Shown: piece after piece, positions 38,453 through 51,900 of the stretch
Numbering within the stretch: position 1 is the first letter of the stretch
How the letters are laid out: each line of letters starts with the position of its first letter
Source: Agelaius tricolor
Taxonomy: Eukaryota; Chordata; Aves; Passeriformes; Icteridae
Length of the DNA: 64,000 nucleotides
NCBI GenBank assembly: GCA_023055355.1
Contig: JALJCS010000034.1
Span: 5,842,001-5,906,000 of the forward strand
Reading direction: 5' to 3'
The notes under the pieces: generated by a model
The model's input: the letters and a program-made list of their open reading frames with translations, nothing else
The model's database searches: none
What the model was told of the DNA's origin: nothing
Made by a program: the position numbers and the translations under genes

Positions 38453-40229
38453 TGTTTGATCTATATTACTGTACATGCACACAAAGGGGAAAAAAGAGAA
38501 GTTTTATGTTCTATAAATGTTATATGTTCCTATAATACTATATTCCGCTGAGGTTAAAGAAATGATTGTAAATATTCCCTTGAAAAATTTAAAGAACCCT
38601 GTCTTCAAAATAAATGGATGCATGTTTATTTGCTATGAAACACAGAAATTTGTTTATGTCACATATATAAAGTGATTCTCTTTTGATTTAAACACAACTA
38701 AGACCTACTCTCAGTCTGAGGGAGTTCAAAGGAGCCACCAGTTACCTCAAACACAATCAAAAAATGTTCTTTGGAGGGATTTGTACATTTTGAGGCCAGA
38801 ATTACACTTCTGATTATCTAGTGTGATTTCCTGCATAACAATTAAAACACAGTTTCCTGTACAGACCCTCACCAAGTGATTTCTTCATCAAGCCTTTATT
38901 TTCTGATTTAACTAGACCACACAGTTTATAAAAGAATTGGGTTCATTTTATTCAATATTGACTTCTATTTAAAGTTCTCCCATGTAGGAAAGGAACCAGG
39001 TGACTCCTTTGAGTACCAGATTGAAAATGAGATGGTCAGCACAAAGCACCCCTCAGAGCTTTGCATTTTCCTGTATTGCTTCTCCTCTGAAGGAACAATC
39101 AATGCTAAGAATTTCTTTGGCTTGCTTTCAGCTGCAGCATGGGCTGCTCTGTGCACTGCCCTGCAGTTCTCTTTTTGCATTCACTTTCTGACTCTTGCTT
39201 GTACACACATACCCCACCACTAAAAATATTCCCTGTATGTACTCAGACCCCAGGGAAAAGTTCAGAATCCAGCCTGGTGCTCTGGGCACTTGCAGGCTGA
39301 GGAGAGGCTCCCTAAGTAATAGGAGGATAAAGTGCTTCTGACATTTTGCTAACTGACCTCTCATGCTTATCAGTTCCAATGAGATCTCCAGCTCCTAACA
39401 TCATAACAGTGAGATTCAGTCAAAAGTAAGAGTAATACATAAAAATCTTAATTTTAGACTTTTTAACCTATGTCTATCCCATTCCAAAGCTTAAGCAATT
39501 GCAAAAGTGTTAATAAAAGCATTGTGCTTTACTTTTAGTGGTTAAATAATACTGAATAATTATGAAATAGACATAAATACTTCAATACTATGAAATATTT
39601 ACTGAAATAAATAAGACCAAAAAAAACCCATAAAACAATGCATAAATATCTCCATCCATAAGCTAAACAATGTTTTTGAGGCAGATGTTTTGGTTTCCCA
39701 GAATGAAACTTGGGAAACTACAGTCTTTCCTTGAAGACTACAGTTCTGTCACTTTTTATTTTACAATGACAAGGGGAAAGATAACACTTGGGTTAGAATC
39801 TGATCTTCACCAGAGAGCACAGATAACAGCCAGAGGGAAGGCAATAGCTGAGATTTGTTTCAGAGATCTTCCTAGCCAGCAATGGGAACACCCTTGCTTA
39901 CCAGTAGAAACCAGGAGAAAACAAAACACACCCAGTGATGAGCACTGTGAGAGTGAATCTGAAGCTACAAAACTTTCTGACATGAATTTAACTGAATTTC
40001 AGACACTATCTGGGTAGCTTTATATTTTTCTGACAAGCACCTTTTTCTCTTTGCCCACAGCTGCTGCACAAGCTCCAGCTGCAAAGATGACCCTCCATCT
40101 CACTTGCTGCTGAGAAGATAATTCAGAGCTCAGTGAGGTGGGTCACAATGACCCGAAATTTCAGACCTTCCAGCACTCTCCAAGTATTCCCAGCTCCTTC
40201 ACCACCCATGGGGGTATTTGACTCCAGTA
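38453..40229. other. AT-rich non-coding sequence, no gene recognised
   Basis: A 115-codon + strand frame (39670-40017) is the longest here. It has a fairly ordinary amino-acid mix but no motif I recognise, and no splice or promoter context supports it. Confidence 0.5.
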
Positions 40230-40305
40230 AAACAGAGAATATCCTGAGTTGGAAGGATATAAGGATCATTGGCTCCAAGTCCTGGCTCTGCAGAGGACAA
40301 GCACC
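40230..40305 (-). mobile_element. CR1 LINE 3'-end fragment
   Basis: On the + strand this reads CAGAGAATATCCTGAGTTGG, then AAGGATCATTGGCTCCAAG, then CCTGGCTCTGCAGAGGACAA. This is the inverted 3' end of a CR1 subfamily common in songbirds, whose 3' end is read here from the left. The terminal octamers are reduced to a trace (ACAGAGAAT) and the element ends after about 75 bp. It is probably a heavily 5'-truncated copy. The subfamily differs from the one at 58934. Confidence 0.75.
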
Positions 40306-43300
40306 AAACCCAGTTTGGGCTGTCTGCTAATGGCCTGACCTTTCATCACACACTCAGCTTCTTTCACCACCACTTGTGACCCAGCCCAACCAAAACTCAC
40401 CTGCACTTGTTCAGGACACCTCAGCAAACTCTCTCCTTCCTGCTTTCAGCTCCTACCATCTCTAGTCAGGTTGGCCTTAAAGCAGATCAGCTGATTTAAA
40501 AAGTACTTTCTTCTCTCTCCTCAGTAATTTAGAAGCTTTGCCTTGCTGGACTCTCTTATTAATTTCAGGCCTTGGCTATCAACCTATATTAGCATCAACA
40601 ACAGCCTCTTCCACAGCTTTTAAAGGATTTTTTGTTCAGTTGTGCTGTAACATTAACTATTTCCTTCAAATATGGGTACCCTCAAGTCACACTTTGCTAG
40701 TGTTTCTATTAACAGCCTTAAAGGCTCTTGTTCTGATTAGCAACCCAAATAAAATTTCAGCTTCCTGTTGCTGTTGTTCAGTTCTTGACAATTTTTCTCA
40801 CACTTTTGCACCTAAGAAAATAGACATGTGAGCAGGAAAACATTTCAGAGGCTATAGGAAGGTCAGCTGGAGAGCAGATTACTGGAAAAATCAAAGACAG
40901 AAGAAGCATTAGAATTGAGTATCAGTAAGGCCTCAATGTCAACTTCAATGCTTTTTGATATTTAAAACCCTCACCCCAAACCCCCTCAAATTTTTTTGTT
41001 TTATTTTCTGTTTTTCTTTTGACTTCTTTTATTTGACACCTCACCTTTTTTTGTATTTTTCCCAAATGAGAACTGGAAAAAAAAAACAGTCACTTGTACA
41101 GGGTCTTCTCCCCAGATCCCCAACCCTGGGGGATCTTCTGGGACTGGGGACTCCCCTGGGCAGACAAGCACTTTCCCATCACCTGTAAGTCTTTGAGGCA
41201 GCAAATTCTGTTAAAAATTTATTTCAAAAGATCTGGGGACCTGGACTGGGGGCAGTCAAACCCAGAATTAGAGTACTTTGGTGCTATTTCAAGAATACCA
41301 CTGGGATGGCACCTGCTTACCTTAGCTTAGCCTGTTTTTAACTTAATTCAGCTGGAGAGCAAACTTTGCTGCACACAGATCTGTCTCCAAAAAAACTAAC
41401 ATAACATTTAAAAAAGAAACAAGGTAATTGGAAATGCTTCTCTGTCTGGTTATTTGCTGACTTAAACTAATTTCCAAGGAGACATTCTGAAAGCTGTCCA
41501 ATAGCTTCTGGCATTTAGGAGGGAGGCCACACTTACTTTATATGGGTCAGCTCTGCCCTCAGATATGTGATTTTAATTTCAGTGAGATTCCTATGCTATA
41601 CACCATCGTCCAAGAACAAAATTAATTAAGCCCTTTGTGCCCAATTATCAGTTCTCTTAAGCTGTGCTGAATTACATCTCTTCTTCCCAAAAATATCTGT
41701 ACAGAAAATTAGGAACAAATTCACTGACAGATACTTCTCTGGGAAAAAAACAAACACATGAACAAAACAAATGAACAAAAACACCCACCAAAAAAATCCC
41801 AACATGCCCCCCAAACAATAAAAAATCAAACAAAACCTACAAAAAAAGACAGGAAAACCCTCCTCCCTTCAATCCCATTATATTTCAATGTGAATAGAAC
41901 TAAACCCTCACTGTTTGTGCACAGTTGAACTCATTGTGATGAGAATAGCAGTCCTGTGATTGCCACTCTTGAGTCTTATTTTGAATAATTTTATTGGCAG
42001 TCTGGTTGCTGTCTGTAAAGATGAGGCCACATCTGGTCAAGTGCACAGTCAGTGGGTTCAAGGCTCCAGCTCCCAAATGAATATTGCTACATTCAGACAC
42101 TTTAGTGACCAGTTTCTCTTTTTCTAGACCCTAGATGTAGAGAATTAAAGAGCATTTACCTCCCAGAAGCTGTTGCCTTCTTAGCCCATCTGGGTAATGG
42201 GATGTATAATTTACACCACATAAAACTGTGACATCTGGAAAGGAAAAGGCCAGGCTGATAAGATCACACATACAAGCAGAGGGAATCAGCTTTTGATCAG
42301 CCTTTCACAGTTTGTGGGCTGGCTTGGGGTTTTTTTTAATAGTTTGTTTTGCCTTTAAATAGTGGAGTTGAAGTAAATGAGTGTTAAAAAGAAGTTGAAA
42401 AACAGACAAATAAAGCATTTCCAAGAAATAAAAGCATCTTCAGTTCACACTGCAAACAATTTAAAATGCGAGTGTGATGAGCAACCACAGTCAGGGTTTC
42501 TCTAAAAGACAAGCATGAACAACCCAAGAATATAATGCAAGCCTAAACTTCACAGGCATAAAGATCTGTATTTCAGTATTATCAGAGGATGAATGCTGTT
42601 ATGTCATTACCATTGGAGAGGCTCCTACTTTCTAACACTCACATATTTATTACAGAATGTAAAGATGATCTTTAAAGTAACGGCATTTTACTAAGAGGGT
42701 TACATCACTAATAACTCCAAAAAACCCACACAGTTATTCCAGTTCTGTTCCTCACAGTAAATTAACATGCACACTCAGTTTCTTATGTTTATCAGTCCAA
42801 GAGTAGGCATTTTCTGGTTATTTCCCCTCTTTATTTTATTGGAGATGACTCACAAGAGACACAAAAACCCTCTCATTGTTCCCATGTCCAGCATCCCCTC
42901 TTTGCAGTCAGACCAGCTGGACAGTGACATGAAAAACAAGTTAATACAAGTTAGTTCCATGTTAAAATTCTTCCTTATCTCATGACAAGCACAATACCAG
43001 AAATCTTACAGGAAATGCCACCACCTCTATCATTTTGTTTCTACCTCTGTCCAGTATCTGATTTACATCAATACAATGTAATGAACATCAGAATTCTTAA
43101 TTATTTAGGTTTATCTCAAATCTATTTTATTTTGTTATTGAAACACCTCCCTGACGACTACATCTTAATATATTTAAGGGCATGAATAACCCAAGTAAAT
43201 AGTCCCAAGGGACATCAGAGACACATGAATTTATTATGAGTTAAATACAGCCTAAAACAAGATAGGAACTTAAATGGATCATAGAAATAATAGAAATATC

Positions 43301-43341
43301 CAGAAAATTCATAACCAATCCTTGAAGTGCCCATATGCCTA
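40306..43341. other. Non-coding sequence, no gene recognised
   Basis: The stretch contains a small hairpin with 8-bp arms (AGATCCCC at 41114-41121 and GGGGATCT at 41129-41136) and an A/C-rich low-complexity patch at 41740-41850. Open frames are 97 codons or shorter without similarity. Confidence 0.55.

Positions 43342-43395
<54 letters not shown>
43342..43395. repeat. (AAT)18 microsatellite
   Basis: Eighteen uninterrupted AAT units. The - strand frame through it reads as a Leu or Tyr homopolymer, which explains the two overlapping open frames at 43215-43475. Likely polymorphic in length. Confidence 0.95.
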
Positions 43396-45555
43396 CCATC
43401 TTTTTCTCTGCATGTTTGGGTTCTGTATCTGTTCTCATAAACACAGACATTTAATGCCATCTCCTGTTCCCACACTGATGGTTATATTTGCTGCATAATA
43501 ATTTCTTAAACACCAGTCCAAGAGATCAAGAGTTGAGTGATCAAGATCACCCAACAAGAGTTCTTGTTTTATTAACAACAAGAACTAATTGCACTGACAC
43601 ATCAAATACAACCTTGGCTTTCTTGACGCTGTTTAAATTGTTTAAAAGCAGTAATATTTCTTCCAGCTGGGGAAAAGCAAGACCAAGCTGTACCTAGGTT
43701 TTCAAATATTTTCTTTATATAAAAGCACAAACAACTTTTTCCTCAGAGAGTCTAGAATAATTGTTTTGGAGAGTGAACCAATCATAAAATCATTGTGAAA
43801 ATTATTCCTGAAGAAAGAGCACTGATAGCTAGGACATGAGCCCTACACCAGGGTCAATTGTAACTAAAGCCATATCCTGGCATCCAGAAGCATCCTTGGC
43901 ACATCCTGGCAATGCCCTAACTTCAAAACAGGGAGCCTAGCATGAACCATTTCCTCTTCCCATCTTCCCACACCCTGCTTTCTACAACAAGTGAACTCAG
44001 ATTGGGTTTAGAAGGTTTCCTAAATGAATAATTTTTGCTATGACAGAAAAGTTTCAGTATCAGAAGATTAAGTAAATATGCAATAGTTTTTTAACTCATT
44101 CAGAAAAATGCTGGTCAGCTACAAAGATCTTTACAAGGGCTACTTAATGACAATATGTGCATCAGGATGCAGGTAACTATTGCACAGAGAAGTTATTGTC
44201 CTTTTAAACCATCAATACTGAATCTGCACAGGCACAGCAGATATTTGCACCAAAAGAACAAAAATCTAGGGAAGATGTAGCAGATACATTTCTGCTTTTC
44301 TGTGTTTAGGGTTCCACATCCACCTATTGATTTCAACATGCTGCTGATTTAGCTTTAACTTTTTTTTTGCAGAATTTTTTGCCCCTGACTGACCAAAATC
44401 TTTGGCAGCATCGCTGCTTGGAAAACGGAAATTGCACTGCCAAAATAATTGCCTAGGATAAGGATAGATCCAGTCTCTGGAAAAAGCATCATGCTTGCAA
44501 ATTGCCAGTTTTCACCTGTCCAATACACTGTGCACTTTGGCTTAACACAGCCTAAACTGACTCCAGTGAAAACAGAAAAACTCAAGACCAAAGCTCTGAC
44601 TTGGGAAGGCAACTAAGAGTGTCCTGTCCCATTTGGGAATGGAGGCCTGGAGAATAAAGTGTGTGCTGAGTGTACCCAAAATAGCTGTGTGCAAGTAGGG
44701 GTGAAAAGGGGGTTTACTTAGTAAGTGCTAAGCTCAATATTTTAATAATTCCTTTGACTTTTGTTGGCTACTTTAGGGTAGTTTGGATTTGCTTTTTTGA
44801 GGTCCTGTGCAATTTCCGTTTGTCAGGTGCTTCAGATTCCTAAAAATAAGCTCTTCCTGTGGCTTAAATTATCTTTTTTTTTTTCCTTCACTATTTAAGT
44901 GTTGGAATTCTGCAGAAACTAGAACTTGGCTTATACTTTAGTATAGTCTCCTTTCAGAAAATCTTTCATTCACAGAATGTAAGGAAAAAGGGTCCATGCA
45001 GTTATCCACACTCATCCACTGTCACCTCCTGTAAAAATGGTCCTGTGTTAATGTCAATAATTTTCTTCATTCATAAGTTCTATGAGAAGCAGCAAAAAGG
45101 GACTGTTCATATCCTCAAAATGTAAGAATTTGGGGCTCTGGTTCTAGAAATCTTTTCTTTAGCCCTCCACTAAAAAAAAGCTGTGCTCAGGTGAGGTTTT
45201 CTTCCTCCTCACCTCCCATTGGTTCAGATGCAGTTCTCGTTTCCAGTCATACTAAATGTTCACAACTATTTCTGGAGATTCTTTTGGGACCTTATCAAAC
45301 ATGAACTGCCTCCAGCATCTCAAGAGAGCTGGAGTTCTCAAGTCACCTCCCTGTTTCATTGCTAGTCTGAGCAGGATAGAAGCCCCACCTGGAAATTAAT
45401 CCCAACTTTAATTATCAACTTGCTTTAACTGTTACATTATTAAACAGAAAAAGTTAACAGAGCACCAAAGTTCCTGGCAAATATGCTGGTTCTCAGTATA
45501 GGCAAGATTCTAATATGAAGCCTTTTTTGAAAATGCAAATTTTGAAAAAAGCAGA
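43396..45555. other. AT-rich non-coding sequence, no gene recognised
   Basis: Apart from the hairpin at 43559-43586, listed separately, I see only chance open frames and no repeats. Confidence 0.55.
43559..43586. repeat. Perfect inverted repeat, 10-bp arms, 8-nt loop
   Basis: AGTTCTTGTT (43559-43568) pairs exactly with AACAAGAACT (43577-43586) across an 8-base loop. It lies 163 bp downstream of the AAT microsatellite. Confidence 0.85.
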
Positions 45556-45996
45556 AATCCGCAACTCCGGCTCGCTCTCGCTTAGCAACTTTTCAGCTTG
45601 AGCCCAGACAATGCAGATATTGTTCTACCTTCAGCTGACAGCAGGAATATCTGGGATGTTCAACAACACATGGAGCCATCTGATGAGAGATTAGCCAGCC
45701 AGCTGAAGGCAGACAACCTCCTCCAAGAGCAACCTCTGTGAGCCTCATCCTGCAAGGTGCAGAGAGCCTCGACTCCCGCTGGCTGCAGTGGGAATTGAAA
45801 GCAGACAAAAAGTTGCAGGAGATGATCAATATCTCTGAGACATGGGCCCTGAAGGGGCTCAGATTTCAAATGCCTGGCTCTCACTGCAGATGTGCAACAG
45901 GAATAAAACTTCCTACAGCTCTGAGGGGCTGTTACATTGGAACAGAACGTGGCCAAATCTTAATGGTTAAAGGGACATTAGATCCCCCTAAAACGT
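45556..45996. other. CpG-richer patch
   Basis: Four CpG dinucleotides lie within 27 bases at 45558-45585, and about four more follow up to 45995. The interval is also more GC-rich than its flanks. Frames on both strands (45660-45956 - and 45738-45998 +) overlap it and cannot both be real. Possible regulatory element, exon or old repeat; not identified. Confidence 0.3.
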
Positions 45997-48968
45997 AGGA
46001 GCCAGGGAGACAGATGAGCAAGTTTTAAAACTAGGTTGAAAGTAAAGTTCATAAATGCACTGGCCAAGAGTGATAGTGAATTTTCCTGTGGTTCAAATTA
46101 CAAAATCTTCTCTCCTCAAAGGAGCCATGGAGAAAAAACAGCTGCAGAAGCCACCAAATGGAAGGTACACAGCAAACAGAGCTCTCAGGCAGTTTTAAAC
46201 ACAAGGCCAGCACTTCTGTAGAGGTACATCTATGATGCCAGCAGCATAGGCAGTGACAGAGTTAAGATAATGTGCCTTCAGCTGACAGGGACTCCATCTA
46301 ATTGTGGTGCTCAGGGGCGTTTCTGTCTCTCAAGGCTTTGACAGCAGAGAGCAGATGCTGCTCACACAGCCCTCTCCTTCCCTCGGGGCAAATCATGACA
46401 GAAATGGGATTCTCTGTTTCAGGAGGATGCCCTAGTCAAGAGCTTATTTAATCTTGTTCCCTTTTTGGCACTTCTACAGATTCTTGCACTACTCCTGGTT
46501 GTGTGTGGCATGACTTCAAGGAAAGGATTAAGACCTTCCCCTTCTCAGCCCATTTCCCACCATTTTGCTACTGTATTTCAGCTTGGTTCTCAAAGCACAG
46601 TCCTTCAGAAGACAGATTGAAGACTTGAGAACACAGATGAACCCTGCATCTACTTCTTGGTTTTAATTTTATTTTTTCCCCATCCAAGAGCTCTATGCAA
46701 CAGGCTGTTATACAAAAGATTTGCACTAAAACTAATTTTTATTAAAATTAGTATGACCATGATACACTTAGATAAGCTCTGTTCTCCTACCTTCTGTCAG
46801 CTTTTTATCTAGCTGGTTTTTTGGGGGTGTTTTTTGTTTTTTTTAATCATTTGCACTGTTAAGTCTGTACCTAGTCACATTAGTTGGTCATTTCTAAAAC
46901 ATGATAATTTTTTTGTTTATTTACTTGTTTTGAAATGTTATGTCAACAACTCTTGGATATTACAGAAGACTTTCTCTTAAAAAGCTGCATAAATAAGCAA
47001 TTGCTCATACACATTATTTGAGGGCAGGACAAGGATCCACTTTACAAATTCATGACCCAACATATAGAGAAGTGAAAATAGGTAGCTAAGCAAGGTATAT
47101 GAAAGAAGAAAAATGACATATGAAACCAAATAAAAAAAAAGATCCTTTCAACAAAAGACCACTAAATATGTATGGCTATTCCAGATGTTTCCTGAGATGA
47201 AACAAAACATGCAGCCATTGTTAACAGATTGATGATAGAGGATTAAAATGGATGGAAAAAAAAGAATTCCAAGGCACTGAATATATGTGACACCTGAAGG
47301 CTTCAAGGTGAGGCTGGGAGCCCAAGAGAACAGAGGTTACAGGACACTGATCATCCATCAGGTACAAGCCCAGGGCTAAAGGAAGCCCACAAGCAGGGAA
47401 AACATTAAGGAGCATTCATGGAGAGGAGGGGAATGAGCATGGCCAAACGCGTGGAAGAATTACTGCACTTTCTTCATGGATTTACTTTTACCTCCAGGAA
47501 GATAAAGAGCAAGGTCCCAGGGCATTTGAATGCCTTGTGGCTTAGGATCCAAGGTTTTGGAACTGATTAGAAAGCCCACAAAGCCTGCATTTTTCACCTC
47601 TGCAGTAATAAGAACCTAAAGTTACAAGCAGCTGAATTGATTCTGTAACAGATAAAAACCAGCATATGGCATTTTGATGTCTTTGTTTTAATCCTGCAGT
47701 TCCCACTTGTAACATTACAATACATAAAGTCCTCTAATAGTTGTCCATCTTTGTTCATTACTCTTGGAAGTGTTTAGCTAAACGAGAAAAATGCACATTT
47801 TTTACAAGTTCCCATCCCGTGTTTCAGCACAAAAGAACAGGCTTGCTTGTGTCTCCCAACCAAACAGGGCTTAACTGTACTGCAGCTCCTAAATTTTATC
47901 CAGCTCCCCTCCTGCCCTCCACATCAGGATTGAAATCTCTACTGTTTAACTTCACTTGTTGCTGTGACTTTCCATTTTGGGTGTTGAACAAATTTAGAAT
48001 CTCTGGATTATTTTTTTTTCCACTTTCATCCACTCACCAGTATTTATTTTGAATCCTGGCACTTTGATACTGGGGGAAAAAATACTAGACCCCAGTAAAA
48101 TCAGAGGTATTAGATTCAGGGACACCACTGTTTCCCATATTCTGTCTATTTTTGCCATGAGGGTAAGTTGCAGCTGAGTGAAAACAGACTCAAATTCCTA
48201 TTCCAGAACAAACAGGTCTTTCTGTTCCCAAATACATTTTTAGCTTATCATGAAAAATGATATGATGATATGAGACTCCTATCCAAGATAATAAAGATGA
48301 GCTCCAACTATGTAGAGCCAACTTGAGAGCCTAAATGAGTAGGGAAGAAGGTGACAGTTTTTCCTCTGTGTGCTATATTCTACATTTATATATATTAATA
48401 TTATTCTATCTTAATTGTTCACAAAAAAATGGACTCTGAAGTGGTGATTACCAGTCAGGACTGAAATCTTGAAGCCACCACACACATTGTCATGAAAATG
48501 AGCTCAGGAGCTTTAAAAAGCCCCACCAAACAAAACAAATAAAATTCCAAGGAACAGCCTCACTAAGCCAGCATGGTACTGGAGATCCAGAGAAAGGTAA
48601 TGCAACCTCTTTCACCTCAACATTTATTTCAGAATGCTTGCAAAAACCTGAAAATTCTTCTAGATTGACCAGTGAGTACAGAGCTGCTGATTCTCTTTTC
48701 CTGACACAGAATCTTGATTGGCACCCACAGGTGAATATCAGCCACTCTTTAAATAATTGTCACTGTTCAGACTCTTACATTTTACTATCAAACCTACTTC
48801 TGGCTTTAAAGATGGCATCCTAGCTAAGTGATCTGACCTGGTTAAACTGCTCTTAGCTACTCCACTTCCCCTGGAAAGGAAATTAACCCAAAGCTTCCAC
48901 AGGGATGTGAAGACTGATTAAATTTATCTGCATTTTCTCCTGCCAAAGCAAAAACACTTCATAGTGAT
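45997..48968. other. AT-rich non-coding sequence, no gene recognised
   Basis: The stretch includes a small perfect hairpin with 9-bp arms, ACTAATTTT (46731-46739) and AAAATTAGT (46744-46752). Chance open frames reach 103 codons. Confidence 0.55.
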
Positions 48969-48986
48969 GGGGGGGGGGGGGGGGGG
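48969..48986 (+). repeat. Poly(G) tract, 18 G
   Basis: An uninterrupted run of 18 G sits in otherwise AT-rich sequence. It can form G-quadruplexes and is a likely site of sequencing or assembly length error. Confidence 0.9.
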
Positions 48987-51900
48987 CATAAATGTGTCCA
49001 GTTTCAGTGAGAAATGGAAATACTTGACTGTTCTTATAAAACATTCCAGAATAAAAGTGAAAAAATTCTACAAATAGAAGTGAAAATTTTTATATAGTTC
49101 TTCACAGTGAGAAGTGGCAATATTTTCTATTTACGCTTCACTCACTGGAGAGGTTTCAAAACCACCATCCCCATGCTGTTTCCAGCTACCACTGAAATCC
49201 CACAACTCTGTGGAGTTCTTGCAATAGAAGTCTTACCTGATTCTCACAGCTGAAGGTGGATCCAAACTGAAGCTTTCTAGTTTTCCTCATGAAAAAATTA
49301 AAGAGCATCTCCCTGGGCAGGTAAGAGCACAGGACTAAGAATCACACACAATTATTATCTATTTTACACACCATAGTATCTGAGCACTTAAACAAGATGA
49401 GCATCAGTTTCTCATTTTTTAAGATTAAGTTTCATTAAATGTGGTCATTCATTACCACAGTTTTTTAAGACCCAGGTAGTGTCACAAGCACACTTAAAAT
49501 TAAAACTACCTGAAAACTAATTTATTAGCAAGATAAAATATATTAGGGGAGAGCTACTCAAGAACACAGTAAAAAGAAAAATTATTCTCAGTCTCAAGAG
49601 AAGGAAAAGAGAGAGCCTTGGGGAATAAGATAAATGCAGGTGGATGTGTGGGATTCTTTCTCTACTTTACTCTTTTATAAATTTCCCTCTCCACTCCAGG
49701 TAGTGGAATAAGGCTGAAATTTCTGGCATAAATGCCTTTGCTGACACAGAAGGAGAATTGAAACCTACTCACCAAAAACATCAAACACTGACACAGATTC
49801 ATGGTACAAAAATAAAATAAATTAGTTAGAATCCCAAAGAGGTTTGCAACAACCAAGCTTAAAACCTTGATGCTGCTTTGTTCTGTGCTAAGTTGTGTCA
49901 TCTTTGTCCTTTCTATTCTGCAGGAACCATTATCAGTGCACCTCATCCAGGGCTCTGCTGCCTCTCCCAAATCCCACAGCAGATTTAGGATTTACTGAGG
50001 GTAATTCAGTAGTGCTGTATCTCCTTAGAGGAAAAAGGACAAAAGCAAGCCCAGTAAATCCAAAGCAGAAAGAAACAGAACAGAGTCAGGCTAGGAAGGA
50101 TTTTCTAGGCTTTTTTTTTTTTTTTAAGTTCATTGCTGGAAAGATTTTAGGTTCAGAGGTACAATCATGATAATTTAGCCTAAATATTATGGTCTCTTAT
50201 GCAGCACCTCCATTTTGATTTGTAACCCACTGAGCAACCTGGTCACTTGCCCTCTCAGCAGCCTCTGCAGGGGTGAGAATACCATCTATCTCCTGAGATC
50301 TCTTGATCTCCAAAAGCTGGATGCCAGCCTTGGGGATACTTGGCTATTTGTCAAATAGTATTAAAAACCAGGCCCCATACTCATACTTCACATGAGAAAT
50401 AACTGAGCAAAGCAAATGTCATTTTGGGTAAATCTAGTGAAAGTTTCCCTCTTTCTTTTTAAAATCAGAACTATCTCCTTCTTACTGTCAGGCCCAAGTC
50501 AAAGCTAGCACATTTTAGCCCATGAAGAAACTTCAGGGGTGAAAAACCTGCCATTACATTGAAGTGCCAACATAATTTTTCAGGGCACTTAATGAGACAG
50601 AAAATATTTACAAATGAACACCAACAAATTAGTATTGATATTATCCTTACAGACACGTTGAAACTTTAATTATTGAACTATATAAGATCTTGAACTCTAA
50701 CTATTCAGTTAGGAGTGTCTGCCTGAGACCCTCTCACCCCATCTTGTCCTTACTTCTTTTTTCCACCCTCTGCTGCAATTAAAGCTCCATTAATAGCTCT
50801 AAAGAAAACCTTCCAAAGCAGCACCTTCCTCTTGCCCACCTAATATCCTTCCTTGCCAACCTCAGCAGCTCCTCTACCTTTCTAAGCATAACTCTCTTAA
50901 TTTTTCCTTCTAAGCCCAGAATGTCACATATTTTTGTGTTCAAAAAGGGGTCTGAATTCATGAATTGTGGGTGCCTTGGGAGTACCCTAAAACAACTTTT
51001 CATAAAATACTTCCCATGTTAATCGAAGTCCCTGATTCTCTCCAAAATTTACACAGCTACATTGGAAGAAGCTGAACTGTTATTTTGGAAAAATAGCTTT
51101 TTTTACAAAACAATCACTTTATAAAACACTGAAAGCTTTAGTTGTGGTGATCAGCATTACTGTAGAGTGATGCGGTTAAGAATTAGATCAGGACAGTTTA
51201 AAGCTGACTTAAAAATACAATTTTCTAAGGTGGGAAAAAGATTAGAAAAAAATATTTTTTCTTATTTTACATTAAACTCTTAAGTATCAGGAGTATCTTT
51301 ATAAATACATTATGGTATGGAAGAAATCTATCATTAGGTATTTGGTAGCTGTTTTTGGTACTAAATTAGGCTGACCTCTGGAAACATGTTTTGCTCTTTA
51401 TGCCTCAGTCCCTACCCCATCTCCCTCTTGCAAAATATTTACAATAGGATCCTATTCACTTATTACTTCATGAGGACACTGTGTATTTATTTTTGCCAGC
51501 AGAAATCCCAAAGTATGTCTCTATTTCCTAAGAATAATCTTTTCAACAGCAGTAAAGAGGAAGGAATACTGGATCAGCAGCAGTGAAAAGAGCTGTCAGA
51601 AGATATCAATGAAAACATTCCAGGCAACCCCTGTACTCTAAACTATGCACTTCCACTTGGAAGCAGCTGTTTTTTAAATTAAAAAAAAAATCTCTATCTG
51701 TTTGATATTTATGTTTTGTTAATAATTTAACAGAGCTGGTAGTGCCATGGTGGCATCAGTGCCATCACTGCAGTGGTACCCACAGCTGCAGAGTCTGGAG
51801 GAAGCTGTGGCCTGCTGGTACCAGGCTGGCTCCCAGCTGAGAACACTTCTCTTCAGTGCAGGATTTCTTTCCTCCTTGCAGCAGTATCATTTCCCTCCTC

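Noticed and set aside
43215..43475. Frames encoding poly-Leu or poly-Tyr
   Set aside because: Produced by the (AAT)18 microsatellite on the - strand.
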